Positions 44,902-52,987 of a DNA stretch of 64,000 nucleotides are shown here, in pieces. Under the pieces are notes generated by a model. That model made no database searches. It saw nothing but the letters and a program-made list of their open reading frames with translations, and was not told the DNA's origin. Source of the stretch: JABFSA01 sp963827515 (GTDB lineage: Bacteria > Acidobacteriota > Vicinamibacteria > Vicinamibacterales > UBA2999). Location: contig CAWHBF010000006.1 in the NCBI GenBank assembly GCA_963827515.1, forward strand, positions 50,596 through 114,595, read 5' to 3'. The translations under genes and the position numbers were made by a program. The first letter of the stretch is position 1. Each line of letters begins with the position of its first letter.

Positions 44902-45341
44902 TGCTCCAGCCGCACATTTACGAAGATGGCCGGCCGCACACCTACACAGATTACCATCCTCGCTGGTTGCGGTACCACGTCTCAACGTACTGGTGGCTGG
45001 AGAGGTGGTCGTACTTCGCGTTCATCCTGCGCGAGGCAAGCTGCGTCTTCGTGGCCTGGTTCGTCGCGTATCTCCTGATGCTCATTCGAGCGGTCAACCA
45101 GGGAAACGCCGCCTACCAGGACTTTCTGACCTGGTCCGCGAGCAGACCCATCCTGCTGCTGAACCTTGTCAGCTTCTGCTTCATCGTCTTTCACGCAATC
45201 ACGTTTTTCAGCGCGGCACCGCAGGCGATGGTGGTGCATCTTGGCCGCACGCGCGTGCCGAACAGCCTGGTGGGGGGCGCCCATTACGCAGGCCTGATTG
45301 GCGCGTCGGCGGTCGTGGCGTGGATTCTTCTGGGTGCGTAA
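44901..45341 (+). CDS. frdC: Fumarate reductase membrane anchor C
   Basis: 146 aa with three membrane helices: SYFAFILREASCVFVAWFVA, LLNLVSFCFIVFHAITFF and HYAGLIGASAVVAWILLG. A STYWW motif lies before helix 1, and the conserved His near FHAITFF matches FrdC of E. coli (the LHTKTWF position). It anchors the catalytic dimer and helps form the quinol site. It abuts frdD directly. Confidence 0.88.
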   Translation: MLQPHIYEDGRPHTYTDYHPRWLRYHVSTYWWLERWSYFAFILREASCVFVAWFVAYLLMLIRAVNQGNAAYQDFLTWSASRPILLLNLVSFCFIVFHAITFFSAAPQAMVVHLGRTRVPNSLVGGAHYAGLIGASAVVAWILLGA

Positions 45342-45701
45342 GTGATCAGACGACATCCCGAGCCGTTACTGTGGATGCTGTTCAGCGCCGGCGGCGTCGT
45401 GTCGGCGCTCTTGATGCCAATCCTCCTAGCCCTGTTCGGCCTGGCGTTCCCGCTCGGATGGGTCGCACCTCCCACCTACGAGCACCTGCACGCGGTGCTG
45501 AGCCACCCGCTGACGCGGCTGGTGCTGTTCGGCCTGTGCTTTCTGTCGCTGTTCCACTGGGCCCATCGCTTCCGCCACACGCTGTATGACGGGCTGCAAG
45601 TCAAGCACCTGAACGAGGTCGTCGCCATCGTCTGCTACGGCAGCGCGGTAGCAGGATCGGTGGTGACGGCGTATCTCCTGTGGCAGGTCGGATCGTCATA
45701 A
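45342..45701 (+). CDS. frdD: Fumarate reductase membrane anchor D
   Basis: 119 aa from GTG 45342, three helices: PLLWMLFSAGGVVSALLMPI, LVLFGLCFLSLFHWAHRFRH and VAIVCYGSAVAGSVVTAYLL. The conserved HWAHRFRHTLYDGLQVKH block with several His residues is the FrdD signature. It completes the FrdABCD set. No gene follows for 420 bp. Confidence 0.88.
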   Translation: MIRRHPEPLLWMLFSAGGVVSALLMPILLALFGLAFPLGWVAPPTYEHLHAVLSHPLTRLVLFGLCFLSLFHWAHRFRHTLYDGLQVKHLNEVVAIVCYGSAVAGSVVTAYLLWQVGSS

Positions 45702-46124
45702 CAAGGGTGGACCGTGAATATGGGGCCTTTCGCGCGGTTGACGGAAGGTCCCTTATGCGGCCCCTGCTTCGTTGACCGGCCCTGTGTGGCGGCCACCACG
45801 CCCGGCAAATATCGGCCGCCGATGAATGGCCGGTTTCACGCGAGATTCCGTCGCTGTGCCCCCGGGGCGGCCACCGGCAATCTTTGCTGTGTCAGGGGCC
45901 AGGGGCGCACAACGGGGTCATCGGTTAACCACGGGAATGCCCTAATATCGTCTATCGTCTAGAAGTTCAAGGGGACGCCAATCAATGGCGCCCCCTCCCC
46001 GGCGATCGGTCGGTGATTCGCATCCCGTCATGCACACGACGGCCGCGGCGAGGAGCACGCGCGTCGCTATCACCATGGGCTCTCCGAGCATGACACGCCT
46101 CGCGGGGCATAGAATAGCGTTCGA
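45702..46124. other. Gap after the frd operon, holding R97 copy 2
   Basis: It contains the R97 repeat (45865-45961), then the 5' part of the duplicated segment from 45986. Nothing else gene-like is supported; an 82-codon plus frame here only reads through the repeat. Confidence 0.6.
45865..45961 (+). repeat. ~97-bp repeat R97, copy 2
   Basis: It differs from copy 1 by lacking one T (CTTT instead of TTTT) and one G. Preceded by GCTGTGCCCC, as copy 3 is. It lies 25 bp before the duplicated segment containing YchF-like copy 2. Confidence 0.9.
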
Positions 46125-46852
46125 ATGAAAGTCTCGTTACTCGGCATCACCGGCGTTCCGCTTGGAAAACACAACGTCAAAGACCCCCGTCTGGATCAGG
46201 CCGACCAACTGATCGAGGCAAAAAAGAAGATTTACGCACAAGTCGATGTCGCCGGCGAAGACGAGGTGGTGACCGCCGATGTCATTGTCGTGTCACCGGG
46301 AAGCCGCCTCGACCTGATCCTGCAGGATTTGGAGTTCGTCGAAACACGCCTCGGCCGGAATCCGCCAGACGAGGAACGCGCCGTGCTGGAGAAAACCAAG
46401 GCGTGTCTCGAGAGCGACCAGATGATCTCCGCGGCCGGTCTCGCGCCGGAGGAAGTGAAAGCTGTCGAGGCGTACGCCTTCGTCACGATGAAGCCGGTGG
46501 TCGTGGCCGAGGCAAAGGACGTTGAGCAGTTCGATGAGTTTCTCGTTCGCGTCATCGGCGACGCCGGCTACATCACCTTTCTGACCGTGGGCGGAGTCGA
46601 GAACCGGCAATGGTTGATAAAGGCAGGCACGACCGCGGTTGAAGCCGCGGGCGCCATCCACACTGACATCCAAAAGGGCTTCATCCGTGCTGAGATCATC
46701 AGCTTTGCGGACATGCTGGCCGCCGGGGGCGAGACCGAGGCGAAGCGCGCCAACAAGCAACGCCTGGAAACCAAGACGTACGTTATGCAGGATTGCGACT
46801 TGACGAACTTCCGGTTCAACAAGACATAAATGAAGTCGCTGATCGCCATCGT
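45986..46852 (+). repeat. ~867-bp direct duplication, copy 2
   Basis: See copy 1 at 36214-37080. The copies differ at scattered positions (for example GTGGTGACC versus GCGGCGACC in the gene), as expected from a fairly recent duplication. Confidence 0.9.
46125..46829 (+). CDS. YchF/DUF933-like protein lacking a P-loop (copy 2)
   Basis: 234 aa, differing from copy 1 at only four residues visible by eye (EDEVVTADV for EDEAATADV, KAVEAYAF for KAIEAHAF). The same TGS/DUF933 C-terminal domain and the same absent nucleotide motifs apply. It is flanked on both sides by R97 repeats, so it sits in a cassette-like unit: repeat, gene, repeat. Confidence 0.78.
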   Translation: MKVSLLGITGVPLGKHNVKDPRLDQADQLIEAKKKIYAQVDVAGEDEVVTADVIVVSPGSRLDLILQDLEFVETRLGRNPPDEERAVLEKTKACLESDQMISAAGLAPEEVKAVEAYAFVTMKPVVVAEAKDVEQFDEFLVRVIGDAGYITFLTVGGVENRQWLIKAGTTAVEAAGAIHTDIQKGFIRAEIISFADMLAAGGETEAKRANKQRLETKTYVMQDCDLTNFRFNKT

Positions 46853-46862
46853 GGCTGTGCCC

Positions 46863-46960
46863 CGGGGCGGCCACCGGCAATCTTTGCTGTGTCAGCGGGC
46901 CAGGGTCGCACAACGGGGTCATCGGTTAACCACGGGAGTGCCCTAATATCGTCTATCGTC
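46863..46960 (+). repeat. ~97-bp repeat R97, copy 3
   Basis: It matches copy 2 with a few changes (CAGCGGGCCAGGGTCGC). It begins ~30 bp after the YchF-like stop codon. The sequence to its right is again unrelated to that next to the other copies. Confidence 0.9.
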
Positions 46961-46980
46961 ATCAGTGGTGCGGCGACGGG

Positions 46981-47309
46981 ATGACTGTCACAGCGCCACC
47001 TCCTGGTGGTGGATCCTCGACATTCGGTCTCTTCACCTTGGGAGCTGGCACAGCTGGCGCGGGGGGTGGGACGATGCCCTATGGGAGCATGATGGGCGGC
47101 GGCGAGGGGCTGCGGCCGGTGACGCGGCGCCACCGGCCGAGGAGGAGCAACCGCACGAGCCGATAGAAGAAGTTGTCGTCACGGCTAGCCAGCCCCGCCA
47201 GCCGATCGAAGAAATGGTTGTAACCGGACGACGCGATGGTTTCTTCGTTTCGCGATGGTGGAATTCGTATAAAGCGTGGGGAGACGCGTTGCGCGAGGAA
47301 CACGTCTAG
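46981..47309 (+). pseudogene. Hypothetical protein with doubled TonB-box-like motif, probable frameshift
   Basis: One frame begins MTVTAPPPGGGSSTFGLFTL and is Gly/Ala-rich. A second continues EEQPHEPIEEVVVTASQP, RQPIEEMVVTGRRDG and ends WWNSYKAWGDALREEHV at 47309. The repeated PIEEVVVTA / PIEEMVVTG resembles the box at TonB-dependent receptor N-termini. There is no barrel. I do not recognise a family. Confidence 0.4.
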
Positions 47310-47541
47310 TGCGTTTTGAAATTCCTATCCGTGATGTGGCTGCGATTACCGACCGTGACTATGCGTGAACCAGGCTCCCGGTGGCCGCGGTTGACTCATG
47401 TACTATGGCGGCCGACCGACAGCTCAAAAACAAGAAACAGAGTCATCGAGGGTATGGGATGGCAAGTCAGACAGCGACCGCGACGCCATTTCCTCAGCGT
47501 TTTGGAAAGCAACTGAGTAAGTCCCCGATAACGGCCGCTCA
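47310..47541. other. Unassigned intergenic stretch
   Basis: 232 bp with no supported gene or repeat. A 66-codon plus frame at 47316 lacks any family feature. Confidence 0.4.
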
Positions 47542-47826
47542 TTGAGTACCGAAACGACTGACATCGGTCCACATCGGGGATCGCTCGAGCGCTTCTCGCT
47601 CTGGATGGGGCGCGCCGTGCCCGATGCTATTTCGGCGAGCGTGATCTTCCTGTTCGTCGTGGCCGTTGCGGCCCTGCTGATCGGCACGCCGGCCGGCACC
47701 GTGATGGGCGCCTATTACCGCGGCCTATGGATGCTCTTGCCATTCACGATGCAGATGACGCTGGTCATCGTGCTCGGTTGCGCGCTTAGCTCCTCCCGGC
47801 TCGTTCACCGCATTGTCGCCTCGTGA
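47542..47826 (+). pseudogene. Short-chain fatty acid transporter (AtoE-like), N-terminal remnant
   Basis: 94 aa. It reads as the first two helices of the AtoE/SCFA family: FSLWMGRAVPDAISASVIFL, then YYRGLWMLLPFTMQMTLVIV and LGCALSSSRLVHRIV. The family has about 440 residues, so roughly 80% is missing. The frame ends in a stop at 47826, followed by unrelated sequence. Confidence 0.65.
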
Positions 47827-47989
47827 AGATCTTTGCCACCTTCACGAAGGATGGCTTCGGCACCGTTCCTTCAACGAAGTCGCTTCTCTCTAGCGCGACC
47901 GCCCTGTCGTTTGGCTCTTGTGACGTAATCGCAACGAGGACGACATCCTGGCCGCACATCGAGGCAGCGGAGGCCAGCAACATCGGCAA

Positions 47990-49495
47990 CTAGCCTGGTT
48001 TGAGGCGCGCCAGGAACCGAAGGGCCGTCAGGCTCGGCATGAAGAGATACGCCCCTCCGCTTACCGTCACGAATCGAGGCAGCGCGGACGTCTGACGAGA
48101 ACCCGAAGGCAACGGGACAGTCATCTGACTGGCCGGCTGTCCGTTGCCGCCATGATCGCCGACGAGCGGATCCTTGTCGTTTCGCAGACCGCCGAAGCGG
48201 GGATTGTTGCACCAGGTCTGCTGCACGAACTCGAATTGACTCCTGATGCTCGCGTTCACGCAGAAGAAATGCACGCCTCTCGGCTGCCCGTCATCCTGTA
48301 CATTGAGCAGCGCTCGGGCGTTGTTGCCGGATGCGTTGTTCAGCGCCGCCATGTCGAAGAGCGGGGGACCGTACGCCCGTCCTCGCCTGATCAGACGGTG
48401 CGCCTCGGACATGTGCAGGGACTGCTCAGGCTCATATGGCTTGATCACGTCGCGAGGATTGGCCCGGCGCACGTGCGCGCCAAGCGGACACGCCATTCCG
48501 TTCGGGTCTGACGCGTACATGAAGTTGTTGTGATCGGCGAGCGATGGGTCGTCGCGATCGGGCGCCATCGCGAGCGGTGCTCCGCTGGGCCAGCGACCCA
48601 CGCACTTCGAGGCGAGCCAGACCATGTACTCGACGTCAGCGCCCCGACCGGCTCGCATCGCTTCCTGTTTCATGAAGTCCCAGAATGTTCCGACCTGTTG
48701 GCGGAGCTTCCGGTACACGACGTAGGTCCCGTGTCGGCCCAGGTCTCGCAGTGCCGACGAGGCGTAGTAGGGATTGGCCAAGGCCGGCAGTAAACCGTCC
48801 GGGTCGAGCTCGCCTGGCACGACGGGTGTCGGCGGTATCACACCGTAGTGATTCTCGTACCCGAGGATGAACTCGCCGGTAGGCACGCCGCCACCATCCG
48901 CGATGCCGGCGACGAGCGGTTGCGAGACGCCATCATGGAAGCCAAAGTGCTCGCGATCGTGTGAAGGTCGGTACCCGCGCTGCAATCCTCCTGGCAACTC
49001 CATCACACCAGCCTGCTCCATCAGGGCACGCTGCTCGCGACCGATGCGCTCGAGCACGGCGTCGTTTTCGGCGTGCACGAGGACGACCGCGTGGAACTCC
49101 TTCTCGGGTCCGCCAAGGTCCCATCGCGCCGGATCGCTTTCGTCGGTGTCGCCAAGAATGCGTGAACGATGGACCGTGGCGATGTCCTCCTGAAACTCGG
49201 GTGGAAACGTACAGACAACCCGCCGGGGAAGACCGCACGCCCGGAGTCCCTGCGCGGTGAACGCCACGTTCACCGTTGACGCAGGTCGCTCCTTCTCACC
49301 GTTTGCGGCGACCGGCCAGGGCCGGGACGATGAGATCGTGTGTTCGAGGGTTCGAATCCATTGCGTGGCTCGTGCGGCATCGTGCAGGCGGACGAACAGG
49401 TACGCCGCCACTGGCAGGTGTCCATAGCCGCTCGTGATGAATCCTTGAATATCGGCGCGGTCGTCGTCGGTCAGGAGGGTCGATGCAGCGGTCAT
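47990..49495 (-). CDS. DyP-type heme peroxidase
   Basis: 501 aa. Dye-decolorising peroxidase features: the distal motif GFHDGVSQP (GxxDG with catalytic Asp) near residue 190, an Arg-rich distal region, and the proximal heme His in CPLGAHVRRANPRD. No signal peptide is clear, so probably cytosolic or encapsulated. It starts 5 bp after the upstream 405-aa gene on the minus strand, so they form an operon. It oxidises dyes, phenolics or lignin-like compounds with H2O2. Confidence 0.93.
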   Translation of the reverse strand: MTAASTLLTDDDRADIQGFITSGYGHLPVAAYLFVRLHDAARATQWIRTLEHTISSSRPWPVAANGEKERPASTVNVAFTAQGLRACGLPRRVVCTFPPEFQEDIATVHRSRILGDTDESDPARWDLGGPEKEFHAVVLVHAENDAVLERIGREQRALMEQAGVMELPGGLQRGYRPSHDREHFGFHDGVSQPLVAGIADGGGVPTGEFILGYENHYGVIPPTPVVPGELDPDGLLPALANPYYASSALRDLGRHGTYVVYRKLRQQVGTFWDFMKQEAMRAGRGADVEYMVWLASKCVGRWPSGAPLAMAPDRDDPSLADHNNFMYASDPNGMACPLGAHVRRANPRDVIKPYEPEQSLHMSEAHRLIRRGRAYGPPLFDMAALNNASGNNARALLNVQDDGQPRGVHFFCVNASIRSQFEFVQQTWCNNPRFGGLRNDKDPLVGDHGGNGQPASQMTVPLPSGSRQTSALPRFVTVSGGAYLFMPSLTALRFLARLKPG

Positions 49496-49500
49496 GGCAG

Positions 49501-50718
49501 TCAGGCGTGTCGTGCGTGCGCGGTATCGGCCGCGATGTTGAGCACCGTCTCATCGGGATATGCGCTGAAGAACGTCACCGACGGCACCTGATGGGAACGG
49601 AGAAAGCGCTTGAAGGCTGGCAGATCACGTGCGCCGTCAGGCGGGTAGCCGAGCGCTGTACCCCAGATGGCGTCGAGCCCGGACAGGATCATCTCTGCAA
49701 ACTCGTCGATGTAGTTCTCCCAGGAGTTGTCGTAGTCACTGAGGAACAGCAGACGACGGCCATCGTCGATGAGGAGCCAGCGCACGAAATGGATCGTGCT
49801 GATCCCGGTGAGTGAGCCTGGCGGTGAGAGGCGCCTCGCGTAGGCGTCGATGCCGGCCATGACCGCTCGCACGTCGTCGGCTCGGCCGCGATCCACGACC
49901 GTCACCAGCGTCAATTGATTCTGCGTAACAACGTCCTCGCGGAAACCCGCCGGCATCAGGATGAGCGCCGAGGGAATCTCGTCGCCTGCCGCGAGCGGCG
50001 TCAGCGCCGCGCAGTGGTCGAGCGCAACGCTCGAAAATGGTGACTGGCGAGGGGACATCCGGTTGCGCGTGATCCAGTTGAAGAACCGGATGAGCGGGTA
50101 TCGATCGAGGCTGGCCGTGATGCGGCGGCCGGCAACGTACACATTCCTGACTCCCACACGCACCACTGCACGAAGCACGTCCAGCACGATCGGGGCGGCT
50201 CGAACGAATCGCTTGACCGAATCGACCATGGATTCGATAGGCCCGCGGGGAGTGACGGGTTCGAGTGGACCGCCGTTCCGGCCGACAGTCATCGCGTGAC
50301 GAATGGATTCGACGGTCTCGTCGCGGAACGCAATGTAGTACGCCTCTGGTTCGTAGGCGTGGGCGTTGATGAACGCGAGGAAGCCGCCGGCGCCCGCGTA
50401 GCCCTCGCATCGGCCCCAGATGCCATCCGGATTCGACGTGATGTCGATCAGTTCGGCCACGTGCTCCGCCAGCGTGCCGTCGTGCACCGACCCATAGAGC
50501 AGCCGTGTCCGACCGGCGCCGCGGTCGGGATCATCGAGGATTGCGAACCGGGCGAAATGCGTGTGCCTGCTTCGCGCGAAGTCGACGCGAGCCTGCCCGG
50601 TGCCCGGCGGCGTCCCCTGGCCCTTGATGTCGTCGCCAATCGCGCGGAGCACCGCTCGCAGCGCATCTTCTTCGCCCGGCCGGATCGGGGCGAGAACCGT
50701 CAAGCAACGTGGAGCCAT
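49501..50718 (-). CDS. Hypothetical partner of DyP peroxidase
   Basis: 405 aa from ATG at 50718 (MAPRCLTVLAPIRPGEEDAL); an upstream ATG at 50757 would add 13 unlikely residues. It contains two similar halves with ferredoxin-like beta-alpha patterns: RSRHTHFARFAILDDPDRGA, then STIHFVRWLLIDDGRRLLFL, each followed by a DEFAEMIL or AEHVAELID helix. I do not recognise a named family. Close coupling to DyP suggests a shared role; heme binding or chlorite-dismutase-like folding is possible but unproven. Confidence 0.75.
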   Translation of the reverse strand: MAPRCLTVLAPIRPGEEDALRAVLRAIGDDIKGQGTPPGTGQARVDFARSRHTHFARFAILDDPDRGAGRTRLLYGSVHDGTLAEHVAELIDITSNPDGIWGRCEGYAGAGGFLAFINAHAYEPEAYYIAFRDETVESIRHAMTVGRNGGPLEPVTPRGPIESMVDSVKRFVRAAPIVLDVLRAVVRVGVRNVYVAGRRITASLDRYPLIRFFNWITRNRMSPRQSPFSSVALDHCAALTPLAAGDEIPSALILMPAGFREDVVTQNQLTLVTVVDRGRADDVRAVMAGIDAYARRLSPPGSLTGISTIHFVRWLLIDDGRRLLFLSDYDNSWENYIDEFAEMILSGLDAIWGTALGYPPDGARDLPAFKRFLRSHQVPSVTFFSAYPDETVLNIAADTAHARHA

Positions 50719-51093
50719 GAACGTGTAGTGACACGATACGCTCGATCGGCTCGACATGAAACGGCGGCCATGGCGCGCGTCACTACTTCTTGCCGGAGCA
50801 ATGTCCCGGGAACTGTGGCGTCGATCCCAGGCCTACGCGGCGCGCCGGACGCCGATCGGCAGGACGCGATGACGATGAGGTTGTCGCGCCAGCCGTGCGA
50901 CACGTCCTCAGCGACTGACGCCCTTCATCCTGACGCACTCGCCCGGTTACCCGTCGCGCTTCTGCGAGCGCCCCGATAAGCGTTGGGTTGCCAGTGAGCA
51001 AGGCGAAATAGTGACGAAGCTGCTCCAGAAGTCGCCAATCTAGGCCGCTTCGCGAATCAACCAGGGTCGGAAATCGTCCAGTGCGGCGAGCCA

Positions 51094-51204
51094 AATCCAC
51101 TCGCTGCGCTCGCGTCTTTGTCTCCCCGGGCTGTTTCTCTGGTCAAGCCGCGCCTCGCGCGCTCGCGCGGGCGCGAGCATGTGCGAATCCAGCCCGAGGA
51201 GCCA
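51094..51204 (+). repeat. tRNA-tail repeat unit, copy 2 (111 bp)
   Basis: Same length as copy 1 at 35921-36031, with a few changes, and it also ends in the complete 22-base tRNA-Asn tail. Read in reverse it supplies the last codons of the PAP2 gene. Confidence 0.87.
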
Positions 51205-52156
51205 TTCCTGCGCTGGAGGGTCCCGCCACGTATTTGGGGGATCGCGCGCCGCTCGTGAGCCGATAGCCGAGAGCCGCGGCGATCGCCGCGACCGTCAGCC
51301 CGGCGAGCGCGTCGACCCCGTGGTGGTACCGCGTGTAGATGCAGGCTACAGTGAGTCCGGCGGCGACGACACCGAACCACCGCGCCGCCTTCGGGTGCTC
51401 GGCGTAGAGTCCGAACGTGAGCGCCCACGTGCCGGACACGTGAGCGCTTGGGAAGCAGCCACCGGACACCGCCGCGTTCCCGATGATCACGTGAATCACA
51501 TCGGTGAACAGCCAGCCTTCGAAGGGACGCAGACCCGCCATGACGTGCGCGTTCTCCCATGGACCTCGCGCGGGCAGAAACGGGTACCACACGTACGACA
51601 GCAGGAACCCGAGCATCATGCACGTGAACGCGGTGTGAAACCCGCGCGCCGGCGTTTCACCACCACGTCGGCCGCCGCTCCACGCGAAGAAGATCCCGCC
51701 GATGATCAGCGGGAAGTACGCGAAGTAGAAGGCGTGCATGAGTTCGTCGAGCACAGGGTTCCCTGCCTGCGACAGCGCGACAGCGGGGATGACACCGAAG
51801 AGTGATTGGTCGGACGCATACAGGCTTCGCTCGAACCAGTACGGAGATCCCGGCGCGACCGCGTTCACGGTGAGCGCGACCTCTTCGAAGAAAGGGGTCA
51901 GCAGGAGCGCCGGATATGTGTAGCGCAGGAAACGCGCGACGACTCTCAACCGGGCGAACGACGGCGAATCTTCGGGCTGCGGCCGTTCCCACGCGGCGCC
52001 CCGCGGTGGCAGCACCAAGATGAACACGATCAGGATGCCGTGCGCGACGAGAATGTAGGGCCACGCCGGTACTGCGGCGGCATAGACGACCGCGACGAGC
52101 GCCACGAAGATGACATAGGCGGCCGCGGCCCGGTCGACAGTGAGCATTTTCCCCAT
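51143..52156 (-). CDS. PAP2-family membrane phosphatase, C-terminus fused to repeat
   Basis: 337 aa from the ATG at 52156 (MGKMLTVDRAAAAYVIFVAL). About six helices. PAP2 phosphatase blocks: LPARGPWENA, GGCFPSAHVSGTWAL (central His) and ACIYTRYHHGVDALAG (catalytic His). These enzymes act on membrane lipid phosphates. The last ~20 residues (MAPRAGFAHARARASARGAA) are encoded by the tRNA-tail repeat, so the natural 3' end was replaced. The gene lies between two direct copies of that repeat. Confidence 0.85.
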   Translation of the reverse strand: MGKMLTVDRAAAAYVIFVALVAVVYAAAVPAWPYILVAHGILIVFILVLPPRGAAWERPQPEDSPSFARLRVVARFLRYTYPALLLTPFFEEVALTVNAVAPGSPYWFERSLYASDQSLFGVIPAVALSQAGNPVLDELMHAFYFAYFPLIIGGIFFAWSGGRRGGETPARGFHTAFTCMMLGFLLSYVWYPFLPARGPWENAHVMAGLRPFEGWLFTDVIHVIIGNAAVSGGCFPSAHVSGTWALTFGLYAEHPKAARWFGVVAAGLTVACIYTRYHHGVDALAGLTVAAIAAALGYRLTSGARSPKYVAGPSSAGMAPRAGFAHARARASARGAA

Positions 52157-52355
52157 CACTCGATAATGCGGAAAGGGAGACCGAATTGGCTCACCAGCTC
52201 GGGAGTAACTCCTAATGCAGATCAACGATCGCCATGCCAAGCTCAGGCACTTTAGACCTCGATGGCGAAGCTGTGACGAATCTGTCGGAAATACGGCCTG
52301 TTTACGAAGCTTCTCGGATGAGCCAGCTGCGGAAATCGTCCAGTGCGGTGAGCCA

Positions 52356-52460
52356 ATCTCTCGCCTTCGGCTCGGCTTGTCTCTCCAGGCTGTTTCTTAG
52401 GTCAAGCCGCGCCCGCGCATTCGCGCAGGCGCGAGCATGTGCGAATCCAGCCCAGAGCCA
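52356..52460 (+). repeat. tRNA-tail repeat unit, copy 3 (diverged)
   Basis: It shares GGTCAAGCCGCGCCCGCG, GCGAGCATGTGCGAATCCAGC and a shortened tail (CCAGAGCCA). A fourth, cut unit begins after it (CCACTCGCTCCGCTCGCGTC). A related segment (GCGGAAATCGTCCAGTGCGG) also precedes copies 2 and 3. Confidence 0.8.
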
Positions 52461-52597
52461 ATTCCACTCGCTCCGCTCGCGTCCTGAGCACTGACGTCAC
52501 AGCGCTTCCATTGCCGCATCGGCGGTGGTTTCCTCAGCACCGTTGGCGAGAGCTGTGAGAGCGGCGACTGCCGTGGGATTTTAGTGTCGTCGATTCG

Positions 52598-52745
52598 TCA
52601 GGTTCACAATCTGCTCGACCCGGCGTTGATGTGTTGGCGTGTCCGCGGTGCGGCGGGCGGCTGCGGCTGGTCGCTCGTCGACGAGGCGGCCATGGTGCAG
52701 CGTATCTTGCGGCACCTCGGTCTTCCCACCGAGGTCCCCGAGCTT
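52598..52745 (+). pseudogene. IS91-like transposase C-terminal remnant
   Basis: In two frames the region reads VLACPRCGGRLRLVA and ALVDEAAMVQRILRHLGLPT..., the C-terminal zinc-finger and helix that end IS91-type transposases. The catalytic part is missing. It marks the right edge of the repeat-rich zone. Confidence 0.6.
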
Positions 52746-52987
52746 ATTGAAAAGGGACCTTTCTATTTCGCTTTGACACTTCGGTTAGGCGGGTTGACAC
52801 ACCGGCTCTCATTCGTTACGGTAGGGCCGCTTCACGCGCCCTGGAAGATGGACTTCTCGTTTCTATCGCCGCGTCGAGAAAAACGTCCGCCTCCTCGAGC
52901 ATGAATGCCAGTGGTTCAAGTCGGAGGAGAAATACAAGAACGCGACCCCGTTCAAGCCACCGTCACTCCCAGAGAGGGTAGATTCAC
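52746..52987. other. Leader region of the fourth TonB receptor
   Basis: 240 bp. It contains GTTGACACACCGGCTCTCATTCGTTACGGTAG-like sequence near 52793-52823 (a TTGACA hexamer with a weak TACGGT downstream) that could be a sigma-70 promoter. Spacing is close to 17 bp. No gene is supported. Confidence 0.3.

Noticed and set aside
42417..45701. Operon considered as succinate dehydrogenase (sdhABCD)
   Set aside because: Two separate short C and D anchors with FrdC- and FrdD-type motifs, in the order A-B-C-D, match fumarate reductase of the E. coli type. Direction in vivo is still not proven by sequence.
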